Shown: in pieces, positions 33,948-46,577 of the stretch
Numbering within the stretch: position 1 is the first letter of the stretch
Layout: each line of letters starts with the position of its first letter
Assembly: GCA_002633025.1 (NCBI GenBank)
Contig: NMRB01001645.1
Span: 34,494-98,493, forward strand
Length of the DNA stretch: 64,000 nt
DNA from: Notospermus geniculatus
Lineage: Eukaryota; Nemertea; Pilidiophora; Heteronemertea; Lineidae
Direction: 5' to 3'
The notes under the pieces: model-generated
The model's database searches: none
Seen by the model: the letters and a program-made list of their open reading frames with translations, nothing else
What the model was told of the DNA's origin: nothing
Program-made: the position numbers and the translations under genes

Positions 33948-35766
33948 AGAATGTTGTGATGTCCCGCGACTCTGGGTCCAACTCGATTTGATGGTATCCC
34001 CACTTCAAGTCTATTTTCGAGAACACCTTTGCGCCATTCATGTCATGCAAGACATCATCCACGGTCGGGATTCCGTGTCTTTCACGAATAATTGCGGTGT
34101 TTGCGCGTCTCATATCGATACACAGACGAATATCTCCATTTCGTTTGGGCACAATGACGGGTGGCGACACCCATGTGGTTGGTCCACCTGTAACACGTTC
34201 AATCACATCCATTTCCTCTAGTTCCCGTAGTTTTTTGTCGACTTTTTTCCTCAAACTGTACGGAATGCGACGTTCCTTTTGAGCCACCGGTGCCACATTT
34301 GGATCGATGTGCAGCTTTAACTGATATCCCTTCAGTTTCCCAAGCCCTGTGAAACACTTTTTGTGCCTACTTAAGATTTTCTGACGATACTGCTGATCTG
34401 TCAAAACAGACGGCTCCACGTTATTCACATTGAACGCTAACACATGTAAGTTCAGAGCCGTTTCCTTTCCTAGTAATGACGGACCATCACCAGGTGTCAC
34501 CACAAATGTTGCGCACTTCACAACTTTATCCTTGAATGAAATGTCAGCGGTAAATTGACCCAGAACTTCAAGCGGCGATTTTGACTGAAACGCGTACAAC
34601 TTTTTCGATGACTTAACGAGATCTATCGATTTTTCAGACTTAATCGCATGCCACGCACGTTTCGTCACAATGTTGCAACTTGCTCCAGAATCGATGAGCA
34701 TTTCGACTTTTGTCCCGTTTATTTCGACGTGAACTGTTCCGCACCTTGAGTCAGTTGATCCCGATACACTGAATACATATTCATCGTCGGACGATTCGTC
34801 AGAGTTTCCTCCAGTAGCACCCTCTCTGTTCTGAACAACACTTCGTACGTAGCCTTCTTTTCTCGTCTTTTTGTTTTCCGACTTATTGCTCTTGTTCTCA
34901 GTTAGGTTTGTTCGACAACACCGAGCAAAATGGCCCTTCCGACCACAGCGTCTGCAGTCTTTGTCTTTTGCAACGTGACAGTTTTGGGAGTTATGGCCTT
35001 CAAAACCACATCGCCAACACTCGTTTCCGGTACTACTGCTGCCAGTCCGTTCACGATCCTGACCCTGGCCAGATCGATTGTTGCGGCGGAACCCAGTGGA
35101 CTTCCGGCCATATCATTGCTGACCTTTCACGCGATTCACCTGATCGTCCACATCAGAGTCCGATGAGTCATCTGAGATAGACAGTTTGTTGACTGCGGTA
35201 TCAAGGGTCTTCATCTTCACAGCCTGGTCATCGAAGGCTTCCAGCCTGGAGGCTATTTCTAACAGTTTCGTAAGAGTCAACTTGGCCTCTTTCAGCAAGA
35301 CCTTTCGGAGTTTTTGCGACTGGCAGTGTGAGATGACCTGATCAATAATCATATCATCTGTCATGTCATTGTCCCCTTTCTGAAACTCACACGTTTGTGC
35401 CAACTTCTTGAGCCTACTGACATACGCAGTTATCGTTTCTGAAGAGTCCTGATGGGCATTTTTGAAAAGATGCCTCTCAAAAGTCACATTTTTCTTAGGT
35501 TCGAAATATTTGTTGAAAGCCTCAATGGCAGGTGTGTAGTCGTTCTCAGTTCCAGTGTTCTCAAGGGTATCAAACAAATCGACCATGTCGGAACCTGCAC
35601 AATGCAGCAGGAGCGCCCTCTTTTGAGCCGGCTTGGTCACCCCCGTAGCAGTCATGTAGATAACAAACCTGGCCCGCCATTTTTCCCAGCGCTTGCTCAA
35701 ACCGGACGGGTCCGAGTGGAGGTCAAACGGCTCCACTGGAGTGAGGGTGAGAAAATTCGTAGCCAT
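33948..35766 (-). pseudogene. Gypsy gag, nucleocapsid, protease and partial reverse transcriptase
   Basis: One frame runs from ATG at 35766 through gag, two CCHC zinc knuckles (CWRCGFEGHNSQNC and CRRCGRKGHFARC, about 35015-34920), an aspartic protease with LIDSGAS near 34695, and the first part of the reverse transcriptase (KIDLKWGYHQI). It is broken by one in-frame TGA at 35113-35115 and stops at the N at 33947 before the catalytic YxDD box. Single-frame gag-pol with two knuckles is usual for mag-like gypsy lineages; the lineage is inference. Confidence 0.8.
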
Positions 35767-35816
35767 TTTACCATCAGTTCCTTCTATCGACGTTTGACTT
35801 TATCCTCGTCGCCAGA

Positions 35817-36002
35817 TGTTGGGCTCTGAACACGAATTAAATCGACATTGACACGTTTAAAACACAACATATATTCTGGGCTCATATCACTCGTACATCA
35901 TCTTGCGCGCCCCCTACACACCGGCAGGTGGTGCCATCTATTGTACACAACTCACACGAATCTTCTATACAGGTTGTTCCCGAATATAGTCAACTCTCAA
36001 CA
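35817..36002 (-). mobile_element. 5' LTR of the minus-strand gypsy element (186 bp)
   Basis: Partner of 24415-24600. Directly inside it the minus strand reads TC, then TGGCGACGAGGAT, a likely primer-binding site. Flanking bases outside the two LTRs do not match (TGAT against TAAA), so the two LTRs may not belong to one insertion event. Confidence 0.85.
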
Positions 36003-37537
36003 TAAAGCCATCACCAAACTAGTTTCAGAGTCATACAAATCGTCATGTACATGTATCTTGATTCTAACTCTAAGCTACTTAATTATGGATTACCACATGA
36101 ATGATTCAACTTGATCAAAGTTAAGTCTCCAGACCGACTTGCATTAACAAACTGACATCATCTCATGTTCTAACGATTCACAAGCCAAATAATATCAATA
36201 CTACATTCAGTCACAAATACAGTGAGTCAAGTATATTGGTTCATTCAAAATAATTGGAAGGAATCCAGAGGTCAGTTATGTATATGGGAGCTGTGTATTA
36301 TAAAGCCATCACCAAACTAGTTTCAGAGTGCGGGAGAGCGCAAGCTCCCAAATTAAATACCCCAAACCAGAATGGTGATCGACCAATAAGATCAGCCCCA
36401 GCCTGACCCCCAAACTCCAATCCACTGGCAAGCACCAATCAGAGAAAAACGCAATCAAGTCAAAAACAATCTTCTGGTGTGGATCCTGCCGTGACAGCTT
36501 GTCCGAATCCTGTTATGATAGCAGTTAGGCAATCAGGAAAACTTGGAGTAACACAAAGGAGCTCTTGTGAGAAAGGGAGATTATATACAGGCTTATTTGG
36601 ATACCTGGGTGCTAATTACAACTGTTTCTAAGGGCCAACAGACATTCAGTCTCCTTTTGACTTTGGTGATTATTTACAAAAGCAGGTCTGCATTATGTTA
36701 AGAACTCAACAGATTCCAACATCTGGGAAAGACAAACAAGGAACTAAGCCCAAAGGAGCTAGGATTGTTCTACTAATTATACAAACTCCTCTGAGAACAG
36801 CAATGTCCACTTTTAAACCAACATACATTTCAAGGAATTGTAAATAAATTTCTGTCACGAAATTCTGCCCATAAAATTATTCCTATTCTTTGGGCAAAGC
36901 ATGTCATGTGTACTTCTATTATCAATGTTTAAAATTAACGTCAGCAGGTGCCACCAAATGGGCAGGGCAGAGATCATTTTAAAAGTTCGAATGTAATACA
37001 TGTACATGATTGTACATGTAGGCCAAAGCATGATTGTATTGTATGTGTTCAATTTATCTGTTCAATTTATCATGTTTATGGCATTTCCTCCCTCACATTA
37101 CGACACTGATTGAGAGATTCAACCCCTATAAATAAATCAGATACTCCTGATTTCATTAATTTTACTTCATTGGTTTTACTGAGTTTCTCTGAATGTCTGT
37201 GGCAACATTTGGTTTCCGAGCGATAACTTAAAAAAGTAAGTGATACCGGTATATCAGTTTAAGACTTACAGGATCCTCTAGATGAATCTAAAATATAGCT
37301 CAAGTTCGTTAACTGGCTCAATCCGTAATCATTTGATGGGCATTTTTGCGACTTTATCGCCTAAAACACAGCTCGCCGATGAGGTAATCCCCGAGAATCC
37401 AATGCAGGTGACGTGCTTGTTGGAATCCCCTGCTGCGTCATCGTTCCATTTACCAATGGCAAAATCAGAATTCAAGGTCTGCTTAGGTACTCCGTGACCT
37501 CACTATAAACTGCTCCGTCTTGGGCTGCGGAGGGTAT
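36003..37537. other. Intergenic stretch with a 29-base direct repeat
   Basis: TAAAGCCATCACCAAACTAG and the following bases occur at 36003-36031 and again at 36301-36329. Otherwise no exon or known repeat is seen. Confidence 0.45.
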
Positions 37538-38590
37538 AATCTATTTTTAGACGGTGAACACATGTTCTGGCTTCCGTCCAAAGTTCAGGACAACGGATCA
37601 TATTTTTGTTCTTTCATCCATTATAAGGTTTTATAAGAGGAAGCACAAACCATTACATACGTGCTATATAGATCTATCCAAGGCATACGATAGAATTGTA
37701 CATACTTTTTTGTGGTACAAGCTGCTTAGATCAGGCCGTGTCAGTGGTAAATCTGTGAAGTTGCTTAGGAGTATGTACAGGTACATGATGATCAATCTAA
37801 GTCATGTGTAAAGGTTAATGGTATTATATCCGAGTTTTTTTACCAGAAAATTGCGTTGAGACAGGGGTGTGCCTTGAGTCGAGTCCTATGTTATTGTAAA
37901 TGTTTTATTAAAGCAAGTGGTTCGCGGGGTTTGTTTACATTTTTGGTGGTACCTCCCATAGAGAGTGAATCTCGCCTCCAGGCAAAGCCGTGCTCCAGCC
38001 ATATGCAAAACCTGTGCACATATGCGAAAGTAAACACTGGGGACGAGGTTCCATTGAAAAATTGTTAAAATGGGTTAATGACAATTTCAAATTCAGTCGG
38101 TCAAAATGTATATTTTGTACTATTCACATTGATTTCGAAGCGGTAGATTTTGCAGAATACGCCTCCGAAGTTTGGCTGTCTTAATGCATTTCCCATTAAA
38201 CTAAAACTCCTTCCTTCGCCTTTTTCTCGAAACGGCGCTTGATGTGAGGACATGTCAACAAACAACTGTCAACAAACCCCGCGAGCCATTTGCTTTAATG
38301 ATTCAACTCAGTTCTTGAATGCTGGAGACAGTCATGTGATCCTGTTATTATTGATTGTAGAATCCTCGCATTATTGTTGTTCGCTGATGATCTGGTGATT
38401 CTGTCGCTCAGTGAAAGGGGCCTACAAAATGCTTTAGATCGGGTGCAGGCTTTTTGTCAGAGATGGCATCTATAGGTTTTAATGTAAATAAAACTAAGGT
38501 TGTGCTTCTTAATAAGAGATTCACGAAGGATAAGTTCTTTTATGTGGGGGAACAACAAACTGAGCAGGTCGAATCAACAAAATATCTTGG
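37538..38590 (+). pseudogene. Decayed non-LTR retrotransposon reverse transcriptase
   Basis: Pieces in changing frames match a LINE reverse transcriptase: GFRPKFRTTDHIF and YIDLSKAYDR at 37560-37700, LRQGCALSRVL at about 37856-37890, the catalytic FADD box (LLFADDLVIL) at about 38378, and NKTKVVLLNK at about 38490. Stops, frameshifts and roughly 450 bases of unrelated sequence separate them. The clade cannot be fixed by eye. Not functional. Confidence 0.8.
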
Positions 38591-39706
38591 GACATCCTCC
38601 CACAGCAGGGCTTTTGTCTCGTTCCTCTTCATACACTCCACACAAAGCCCTGCTGAAATTGGGCCTCCCAGGCAAGCAGAGGCGGTCAGAAAACCATTGC
38701 CCAATCANCTAGCCCATACATAATACACAGAGTGGTCTGGTTGTTGCAGTAATAGGCCTACACCGCACTGATATGATGTAACATATTGTCCTGTTTCTGA
38801 GAGTGAGCTGACCTAATATGGGGTCAGTGCATTCTGTAGGCCTAACTGAACTGATTATAATAATAATAGGTCTGGTCAGATTTCCCTCTGCAGTGCTTGG
38901 CACCTCAACTGTTAGGAATAGGCAACAACTCTATTGCAAGCGTACATATAATACCACATAGATCAAAGACATGCATTGAACATTATACCAATACAATATC
39001 CTCTTGTTTTAGGAGATTTGCTTAAGTGGTTAATCTGTTAATAGTAACTGTTAATCACAAATCACATTAGACGCAATCATAACATAGACAATTCGCAGGT
39101 GGCAATTATAATGATGAATGAGTACACATACAGTACACATATATATACATAAGTGATTACAGGTGATTAACAAATATCCTACATGTAAATAAAGACACGT
39201 GGCGCGTCTTGCACTGAGAACACAAAGATGACCTGCTCAAGAATGGATTCGTTTCATAAAGGGTATATTACCATCATCCTATACGTATACAATGACATTT
39301 GATTCACCTCAGTTGGCAGAGCGTGCTCATCACGCTACAACCCCAAACAACACAACATTAAGGAAGGCTTCTTTCTGAATCGAGTAAAGATCAGCAACAC
39401 TCAAACCAGATTAATCCCAATGGTAATTACCTCGAGGACATAAACCTATGTCAAAGAATTACGGACCGGTGTGGTTAATGTTTATGACGTCTCATGAAAC
39501 AACCTAGCACAGAGTGGTGTCCACTCTCAAAATCCTAATTTAGAGACATAATTCAGGGAGTTATATAGAAGATATGTTACTGCCAGTACCAACATTCATG
39601 CTCAGAAGTGACATCCTAATCATATGTTGTTTGAAAGTAACGATATGGCCGTCTGCGCCTCTTGCCTGACTGTGTGTGTTTGATATGATATTCTCTTTTC
39701 AGATGC
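38591..39706. other. Mostly unrecognised; possible retroelement flank
   Basis: 38910-39357 begins TGTTAGG and ends CACAACA and lies just beyond the 3' end of the gypsy derivative, so it could be its LTR, but no second copy is present to prove it. A tRNA A-box-like GTTGGCAGAGCGTG stands at about 39311. Confidence 0.3.
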
Positions 39707-41485
39707 TCACTCCTCGCATACCCATGATGATGGTGACTTATCCTTCCATTTAACACGGTACCATTTATTGCCTTTCCGTCTCGATATCTTTATCAGCCGC
39801 TCAGCCTCATGCCACTCATTTTGCGTGTTTTGCAGAGGTGCATTCTGATCTGGCTTTGTATGATCGGTTATGGTGGGCTGAATCTCAGTTCCACTTTCAA
39901 CAGTGTGTTCTTCTACGCTCTGAGGATCTGGGGCAGGCGTTACTCCTGTATCAGTAGGAAGTTCTACCTCTTCCTGGCTAAGTTCCTCACCTTGAGCATT
40001 CTCAGGCGGAACCATTTCTGGTCGATCCCGAGGGTCAAAGTATTTCTTAAGTCTTGTGGCATTCACCAGGGATTTCAAGAGTTCATTGGTGTGACAATTG
40101 CGCAACCTATAGTTGAAATTTGGTCCTATGTCTGCAATGTAGTACGGCCCATGCCATTTCTGATGCAGTTTAGGAGATAGGCCTATAGGTACTTTGGGAG
40201 TGTACAGCAGAACCATGTCGCCGGTATTAAATTGAGGATCTTGTGCCTTCCCTATGTTGGTGAGGTCAGTTGCAAATACTTTCCTATGCTTATTGAGAAG
40301 TTTGAGCAAGCGCTCTTTCTGTTCATCGTTGATGGCGGAATTAGACAGGTCAAACTCTAACACGTTAGCATCTGTATTATAGTCAGTGGGATGAGGCAAG
40401 TTGGCTTCAAATTCACAGTCACTATCACTACCACCTGGTTTCCTTGTGGCGGAGTTGCTGACAAAGTGAGATATACTGGACGTGGGTTGGTGTACAGGAT
40501 CAACAGTTTGATATGTTGGGTCAAGGTCAGATTCTTCATCAACAATCGCCTCAATGCTGTTGAGGTCTACTGATGAAATGCTTGCAATATGCTTGTTAGT
40601 TTTCATAGTGACAGGTCTTTCTTGAGGATTCATAATTGTTACAAAAACTTTACCATTGGACACTTTGGTGAGACACTTTGCGACTAGTAAACCGATGTGC
40701 TTCATGCTTGCTACTGGTTCTACTAACATGGCAGGACTGGATTTAATTCTAGACACTTTAGCCTCAATGGTTATTTCTGTTCTGGGGGGTACTGTCACCT
40801 TTTTAGCTGTCCTAACAAGACCGGTGTGAGACGATATGAAACATACATGAAACTCACCATCAAGAACAGAGAACTTGTTGGAACTGTAATCAATAGCTGC
40901 ATTGTGTTGTTNATGGAACGCATGTGAGATAGAACACTGACCGATCTTCAAGGGTAACTTAACCATCCCTTTAATCTCATGGTGAGCGCCACCTACGCAA
41001 ACAATAGCAGTTACTTTTGAAGGTAGAACACAGTTACTGGAAAGTTTCAGTTTGTTAAAGTAGGTCTCTGAGATACAACTTATCTGGGCACCGGTGTCAA
41101 CGAGGCATCTGGCTTTGTGACCAAAGACTTCAGTTAAAATCATATTCTCATCTAAATCAGTGGTTGTCTGATTGAGACAAGGGACACTAGCTATGTGCCT
41201 GGCCAAAGGTGTCTGGGGCCTCGGGACAGGCTCGCACCCCTATTGTGAGGACGAGTGATTGTACTGTTGAGGATGATCGGAATGCTGAGAGGAATGTTGG
41301 TACTGCCAATTTTGACCATTTTGTTGAGGTTGAAACTGAGAATTCTGCCAAGATTGGTTAGGCCTACTATTCTGAAAGCTGTCTACCCTGTGCTGACCAT
41401 GTGGTGGTCGAGTTTGGTACCTAGCTGACCTACAGACTTTCCNACAGGTTCTGTGGATTATGTTCTCCCCTTTGATAGTTCTCAT
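39707..41485 (-). pseudogene. Gypsy deletion derivative: gag tail, protease, chromodomain; RT/integrase core lost
   Basis: The minus frame 41485-41240 is a Gln/Asn-rich gag tail. An in-frame TAG (CAA TAG GGG) separates it from a 499-codon frame starting at 41206. That frame has a retropepsin active site (LVDTGAQISC) and the usual pre-RT segment ending HRKVFATDL. It then passes directly into an integrase C-terminal region (GDMVLLYTPK, KWHGPYYI) and a chromodomain-like WYRVKWKDKSPSSW. The whole reverse transcriptase, RNase H and integrase core is missing without loss of frame. The chromodomain is then cut by a stop at 39707; its continuation is readable in another frame. Ns lie at 40912 and 41443. 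Confidence 0.75.
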
Positions 41486-43414
41486 GGCGAAACGCTGCCA
41501 CAGCTTGAAAAGCAGGAATAAACATCATGGCTGCAGTTCTTCAGTTTCTACTGAAGCTGAACTTTAGAATATTGGACCTCCACTCCAGATAAATGGAAGT
41601 TATCGGCTAGGTGTAAACTAAACTGTAAAAGCTTCCGTTAACTTCTAGCTGACTATGAGTTGCGATTTTACTGAAATTTTTCAGGGGAGGTCAACTTTTA
41701 TAGTTATGGTGTAGTTAACTGAAGCAGTTGATTAGAATATTTGACCTCACCAATTGTAGCTCTTCCTGCTGATATGGACGGAACGAAGACCATCGTAAAA
41801 TGACGTAATCTGAGTTTTCACCAGAATTTTAGGGTACAGGTGTTTTTGGACATCAGCAAGGAGTAAAGGACGTGCGAAGTCCCACACTGTCACGGGGCTG
41901 TTTCAAACATTAGAATGCCATTTGACCACTTCCTGGCATTTGAGGGGCGGATTTTTGAGTTCTTTTTAGATTTCAGACGTTCAAACGTGTCTTCTGGATT
42001 TTTATCGGGGTTCAGGAATGTATACACCTTTCAGAAATTCTGCGCCCAGCCCTCGAACTAAGTTATCCCTTCTGCATGTCATAAAAGAATTCAAAAATTC
42101 TGGTGAACCGTGACCGTCCCTTTTGTATGGCAATGGAAGGGGCTAAAGATTCCCCCTTAGACGTCATCACTGAACACCGAGCGCCGTATTTCTGAAAGGG
42201 TGTATATCCTCATTGACTCTTTGTAGTGAGGAGAAATTCCCTGCCCTTGTTATGATATCGTCTGGTAGAAACCCTGGTTATGAAACGGATTTAGAAAATG
42301 GGGTCCGTTATGTTAAACGGTTTAGGAGATTAGAAGTATGGTAGATAAAAAAGACGCCGACCTTTTTATNTGAGCTAATGCCATGTTATATTTTGGAAAT
42401 TCTAAATGATTCTGCACGGTGATGTCTGATTGAGCTGACATCTTCAAATATGGTAAATCGTTTTGCTGTTCCAAATGGCTATGACATCACTCTGTGATTG
42501 GCAAAAATTTGGTCAAAAAACCTCGGCTCGTTTTCAAAATACAGTGTATACACAAAAATGTATTTTTCAGAATTCTCAAATTTCACGCTCTTTTAGTGAT
42601 GCCAAACCTAGAACCATTTCTAAAGTCATCCATTGTAAAATGTACCAAATCTATATTCTAGAGCCCCTGGCAAGCGTACTTTTGGAGTCAAAGTGGTCGG
42701 TTTAAGAGGAAAAAGGTTCATAGTGGACCCTAACTGTCTCAGGATGGGTATTATTATTCAGCAACTGCCGAGATTGACCAAGATATCGAAATCTCTATGT
42801 GTGATATTTTCAATTATTTCTGAATTTTCAACTGAATTTCAAGTGTAAAAATACCCACATGGCTAACTACTTATTGGTTTTTAATCACGGTGATGTGGTT
42901 GACATTAGAAAATACATTATTTCCAGCTGTCTTACATGTAGATACAGATATAGTACATTTTACTTAATGGTCTCAATATTATTGTAATGGTTCTATGTGC
43001 AACTGAAATCACTAAATGTTTGAAAAGAGCGAAAGATTTGTATTAGAAAATAACGTTTTGGTGTTTATTTCGGAAATGGTTTGGAAACATGTCAGTTCCC
43101 CTTTAAATTAATGTCATGTTGTTTATCAAACATTTTCTTTGATAAAAGGTGTTGTTTAATACAACATCCAGGTTTTTAGATGGACCTTAAGTTTTAAATT
43201 ACAGTTCGTGAGGTGAGATAAGATAGGAGAGACCAAGTTATCTTATTTTTGTGAAATTAAAACTTTGTCGTTACATGTATTTATGAAAATCCTGTATTCC
43301 AGTTTGTTATTTCTACTTGGAGTTCCATTATTTTAGCCAACGAGATTTGGGTTGTATGTGTCTGTTTGATTCGGATTTTCCAAACATTTTTATCTCAGCT
43401 GTGAACTATAGTCG
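41486..43414. other. AT-rich non-coding stretch, nothing recognised
   Basis: No supported exon, RNA or inverted repeat. One assembly N at 42370. The open frame at 42463-42705 has no conservation or splice support. Confidence 0.45.
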
Positions 43415-43880
43415 TCAGATCATGCGGTGTCCGTCGTCGTCGTCCGTTAGCAGGGCACGTTTCGTAACTGCTTGGGGTATTGATCTGAAACTTGGTCCAT
43501 ATACCCCTAGGTCAGATGACCTATGACACCGAGTTTCGGTCCGATTCGATTCTTGGCTTCGCCACCAGATGGCCAAAACCAAAAACACAAAAAGTGCCAT
43601 AACTCCTGAACTAATGGCTGGATCATCTCCAAATTTTTATCATAGGTGTATCTGATTAGGATACACAACATATATAACAGGTTTGTGATTTGACCTACTT
43701 TTCAAGGTCACAGAGGTCAAAGTTTGCTAAAGTAACGAACCTGCCACAGTTCATCATGATTTCACAGAGCGACTTCATATCTTGCATAAACGTGTATTAG
43801 AGGGATACTTAAAAAATACCGAGTTTCGGCCCGATCGGACATCCAATATGGCCGCCAGGTGGTGTAACCCGAAAATCATC
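43415..43880 (+). repeat. Interspersed repeat R1, third copy
   Basis: Aligns along its length with 9585-10045, ending CCAATATGGCCGCCAGGTGG. Differences are scattered substitutions and small indels. Confidence 0.8.
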
Positions 43881-44465
43881 AAAATGCTGTAACTCAGTCA
43901 ATTTCGCTGATTTACGAAAGGTCCCAAAATCAACTTTTTTTATCCCGCATTTGGGGGGGGGGCAAATTTCCTATCAAATGCAGCAAACCGCATCGATTTA
44001 TCACCAGCCGTTTTTGAGAAAATTCGATTTTCCTGTGTCCATTTACTTTCTTGAAGGACTGTACCTCCCTCTGTCATTACACTATTACTATGTCCAGGCA
44101 GGTGAGCACATGATCCGTGGACTGACCATTTCATTTTACCTTGCTGAAATCAGTGAATTCTTTGAATATCCGATTTAATTAGTGTGAACATTAAAAAAAT
44201 TCTAGTTAAGTCCTAAGTTCTCCGCCTGCTGCCAAAAGCAAAGATCTGTATACCTCTAAATATCAAACACTGTATAGTTATACCAAGATCGGAAATTGTT
44301 TTGTTCAGCAGAAGACAGTACAGGTAGGGACTTGAGAGCTGAAAATTTCAGATGTGCCGTCTGGTAGTTTTCCGCAGATTGAAAATTTCATATTCCTGCA
44401 AATATCAGACGGAGTTCTGCAAAATAAAAAATATGTGTATAGTTCGGTGAAGATCAGGGCCAAAC
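43881..44465. other. Non-coding, nothing recognised
   Basis: A homopolymer G run is present at about 43951. No supported exon. Confidence 0.4.
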
Positions 44466-44574
44466 GCACAGAAAGTCCGGTGCCTATCTGCGGTCATAGT
44501 TAATGGGAAAATGCGTTATACCTAACTGCCGATAGGTGCCGGTAGCTCTATCGGACTTTATGTGGGGTCGGCCC
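44466..44574. repeat. Foldback repeat, second copy
   Basis: Relative of 18771-18885 with the same outer GAAAGTCC arms and ATGGGAAAATGCGTTAT centre. Confidence 0.55.
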
Positions 44575-44576
44575 GG

Positions 44577-44870
44577 GGGCTTTGGAAAAACTCTATTATA
44601 GTAGGGAGTTTTCGCAAAGTCCCCGAAACGCCAATGCGAACACCAAACCCGTTATTCGATGCCACGAAGAGAGCAGGGAACAAAAGGATAGACGTTCGCG
44701 TTGGCGTTTCGGGGGCTTTGCGAAAACTCGCTAATGTTTTCTCAAACCCCCGAAACGCCAACGCGAACGTCTATACTTTTGTTCGGCGCTCTCTTCGCGG
44801 CATCGAACAATGGGTTTGGCGGGGGTTTGGCGTTCGCGTTGTCGTTTCGGGGGCTTTGCAAAAACGCCAC
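44577..44870. repeat. Compound foldback of GGGGGCTTTG/CAAAGCCCCC arms
   Basis: The word CGTTTCGGGGGCTTTGC and its complement occur four times in alternating orientation, together with GCCAACGCGAACGTCTA. This makes two overlapping hairpins. Open frames on both strands mirror one another because of the symmetry. Confidence 0.75.
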
Positions 44871-45336
44871 ATTGTAGATACATGTAGACCTAGGTGCATT
44901 TTACCGCCGGAGTTTAACCCTAACCCTAAAGCCTAGTTCATACTTCGATGCAGGATCATCGGCGTCCCCCGCGCGATCAAAATCTGGACAACGACTTCGC
45001 GGAGTTGATTCGTACTTCAGCGACGGCGACGCGTTATGAAATGACTCAAGTAATTACATCACGACCTCGAGATCCATTGCTTCCTCGTCCATGGCTGTAT
45101 TGGAAAAAGACACAACAAAAGTTTTCGTCTGCTTATACACTGCGTTCTAGCAAACTTTATACGTGTTTTTATGCATAAACGCACATTCTATCGCAGTTTA
45201 AAATCGCATAGAGTGTGTTCATGTACAAATGCGATGAGGCGAGCGTTGCCGCATGCGGCGGCGCAACGGCTCTTGTGTATACCCACCCTAAGCATGGCTT
45301 CCTAAAACTTTAAACATAAACGAAGCCTCCCACTGA

Positions 45337-45385
45337 AACATCGGAAACCATTGACATCGATCCGATGTCCCTTTCTTGTTTTGTA
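45337..45385 (-). repeat. Fragment of the pearl/DINE-like element end
   Basis: Reverse complement of the left end of the element at 15814-17109 (GGACATCGG...GATGTCAATGGTTTCC). It shows the family is interspersed. Confidence 0.6.
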
Positions 45386-45764
45386 GTTGGTATTGCTGCC
45401 GTTAGGTGGCTCCCTCCACCTCGGAAATCAAAATACCAGTAAGAGATCGCACACCATGCGCCTTTAAGTCTTACTTTGGGCTAGAGTTGCTGATCAACAA
45501 AATCAGAAATTCAAGACCCTGTCAGCTGTCATCAACTGATGACTGCACGTAATTTCTCTTTACACTCGTTCAGGACCGGATCCAGGATTGACAGAAAGGG
45601 TGGCGTAGCTCGACGGAGGCGTCGAGTGCCGAAAGTGCGACGCTCAAATGGGAGTCTGGGGCCCTCCCCGAAAAATCTGACAATCTAAGTGTTTAGGTGC
45701 GTTTTCCTGTCGTCTGAGAGAAAAATACTCGTAATTACATGTATTACCTCACCGTTGAGCTAGT

Positions 45765-45925
45765 CACGTGGTGTCCGTCGTCGTCGTCTGTTAGCAGGGC
45801 ACGTTTCGTAACCGCTGGGGCTATTGATCTGGATCTTGGTACATATTATACCGGTATACACCTAGATCAGATGACACCAAGTTTCGGTCAAATTCTATTC
45901 TTGGCATGGCCACCAGGTGAACCCA
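45765..45925 (+). repeat. Interspersed repeat R1, fragment
   Basis: Shares GGTGTCCGTCGTCGTCGTC, the GTTAGCAGGGCACGTTTCG block and the CACCAAGTTTCGGTC block with the other R1 copies, then diverges. Confidence 0.7.
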
Positions 45926-46126
45926 CAACATTTCGATTTGACATCTGTCATTTGTTCTTCTGGTACATTCACCCAGGTGAGCTCATGGCCCATGGACCAT
46001 TCCATTACCGGTATCTGATTAAATTGGCTATTTACCGAGCACACATTTTGTTGCAAATAATCATTCATTTGTCTGCCAAAAATCATATGACCCATCGGTC
46101 ATAAGGTTTTATAATCAGGTTAGAAA

Positions 46127-46577
46127 TCAATAGATCGAACGCCGTTTCCGATCTTTTCCGACCACCACCGTTGTCAACGCCAACAATGACTCTCGATCTC
46201 CGTTCGGGCATTGTTGTGCATCATCGCGAGAACGAAGTTTCGCGCATGCGCTCGGGCTGGGTCCGAAAGCAATTTCGGGATGGACATGTAAACAAGCCGA
46301 AACGCGGCTAAAAACTCGATTTTGTACAAGTATTACGATCACTAAAATATAAAACGGTGAAAGTATGCATTGTTAAGAACCGTGGGGCACAGAATACCTG
46401 CAGAAGAGGGCCAAAGAGAAGCATTGCAACGCTGTCACTGAAAGACGACAAGGTCATTTTTTCAGATTCAGCCTACTGCGCATGCGGGGAGTTTCTAATT
46501 TTAGATTCCCGACCGAGATCGTTAGCCTTGACGACGGCGGTCGGGAAAGATCGGAAATGGCCTGCAATCGATCTATA
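46127..46577. repeat. 451-bp inverted-repeat element
   Basis: The left GATCG...TTTCCGATCTTTTCCGACC pairs with GGTCGGGAAAGATCGGAAA at the right. Inner GCGCATGCGC words also pair. No coding frame. Confidence 0.65.

Noticed and set aside
38910-39357. Candidate LTR of the second gypsy type
   Set aside because: TG and CA ends fit but no second copy is visible in the window and the polypurine tract is poor.
44885-44940. CCCTAACCCTAAA, a telomere-like word
   Set aside because: Only two units; too short for an interstitial telomere.
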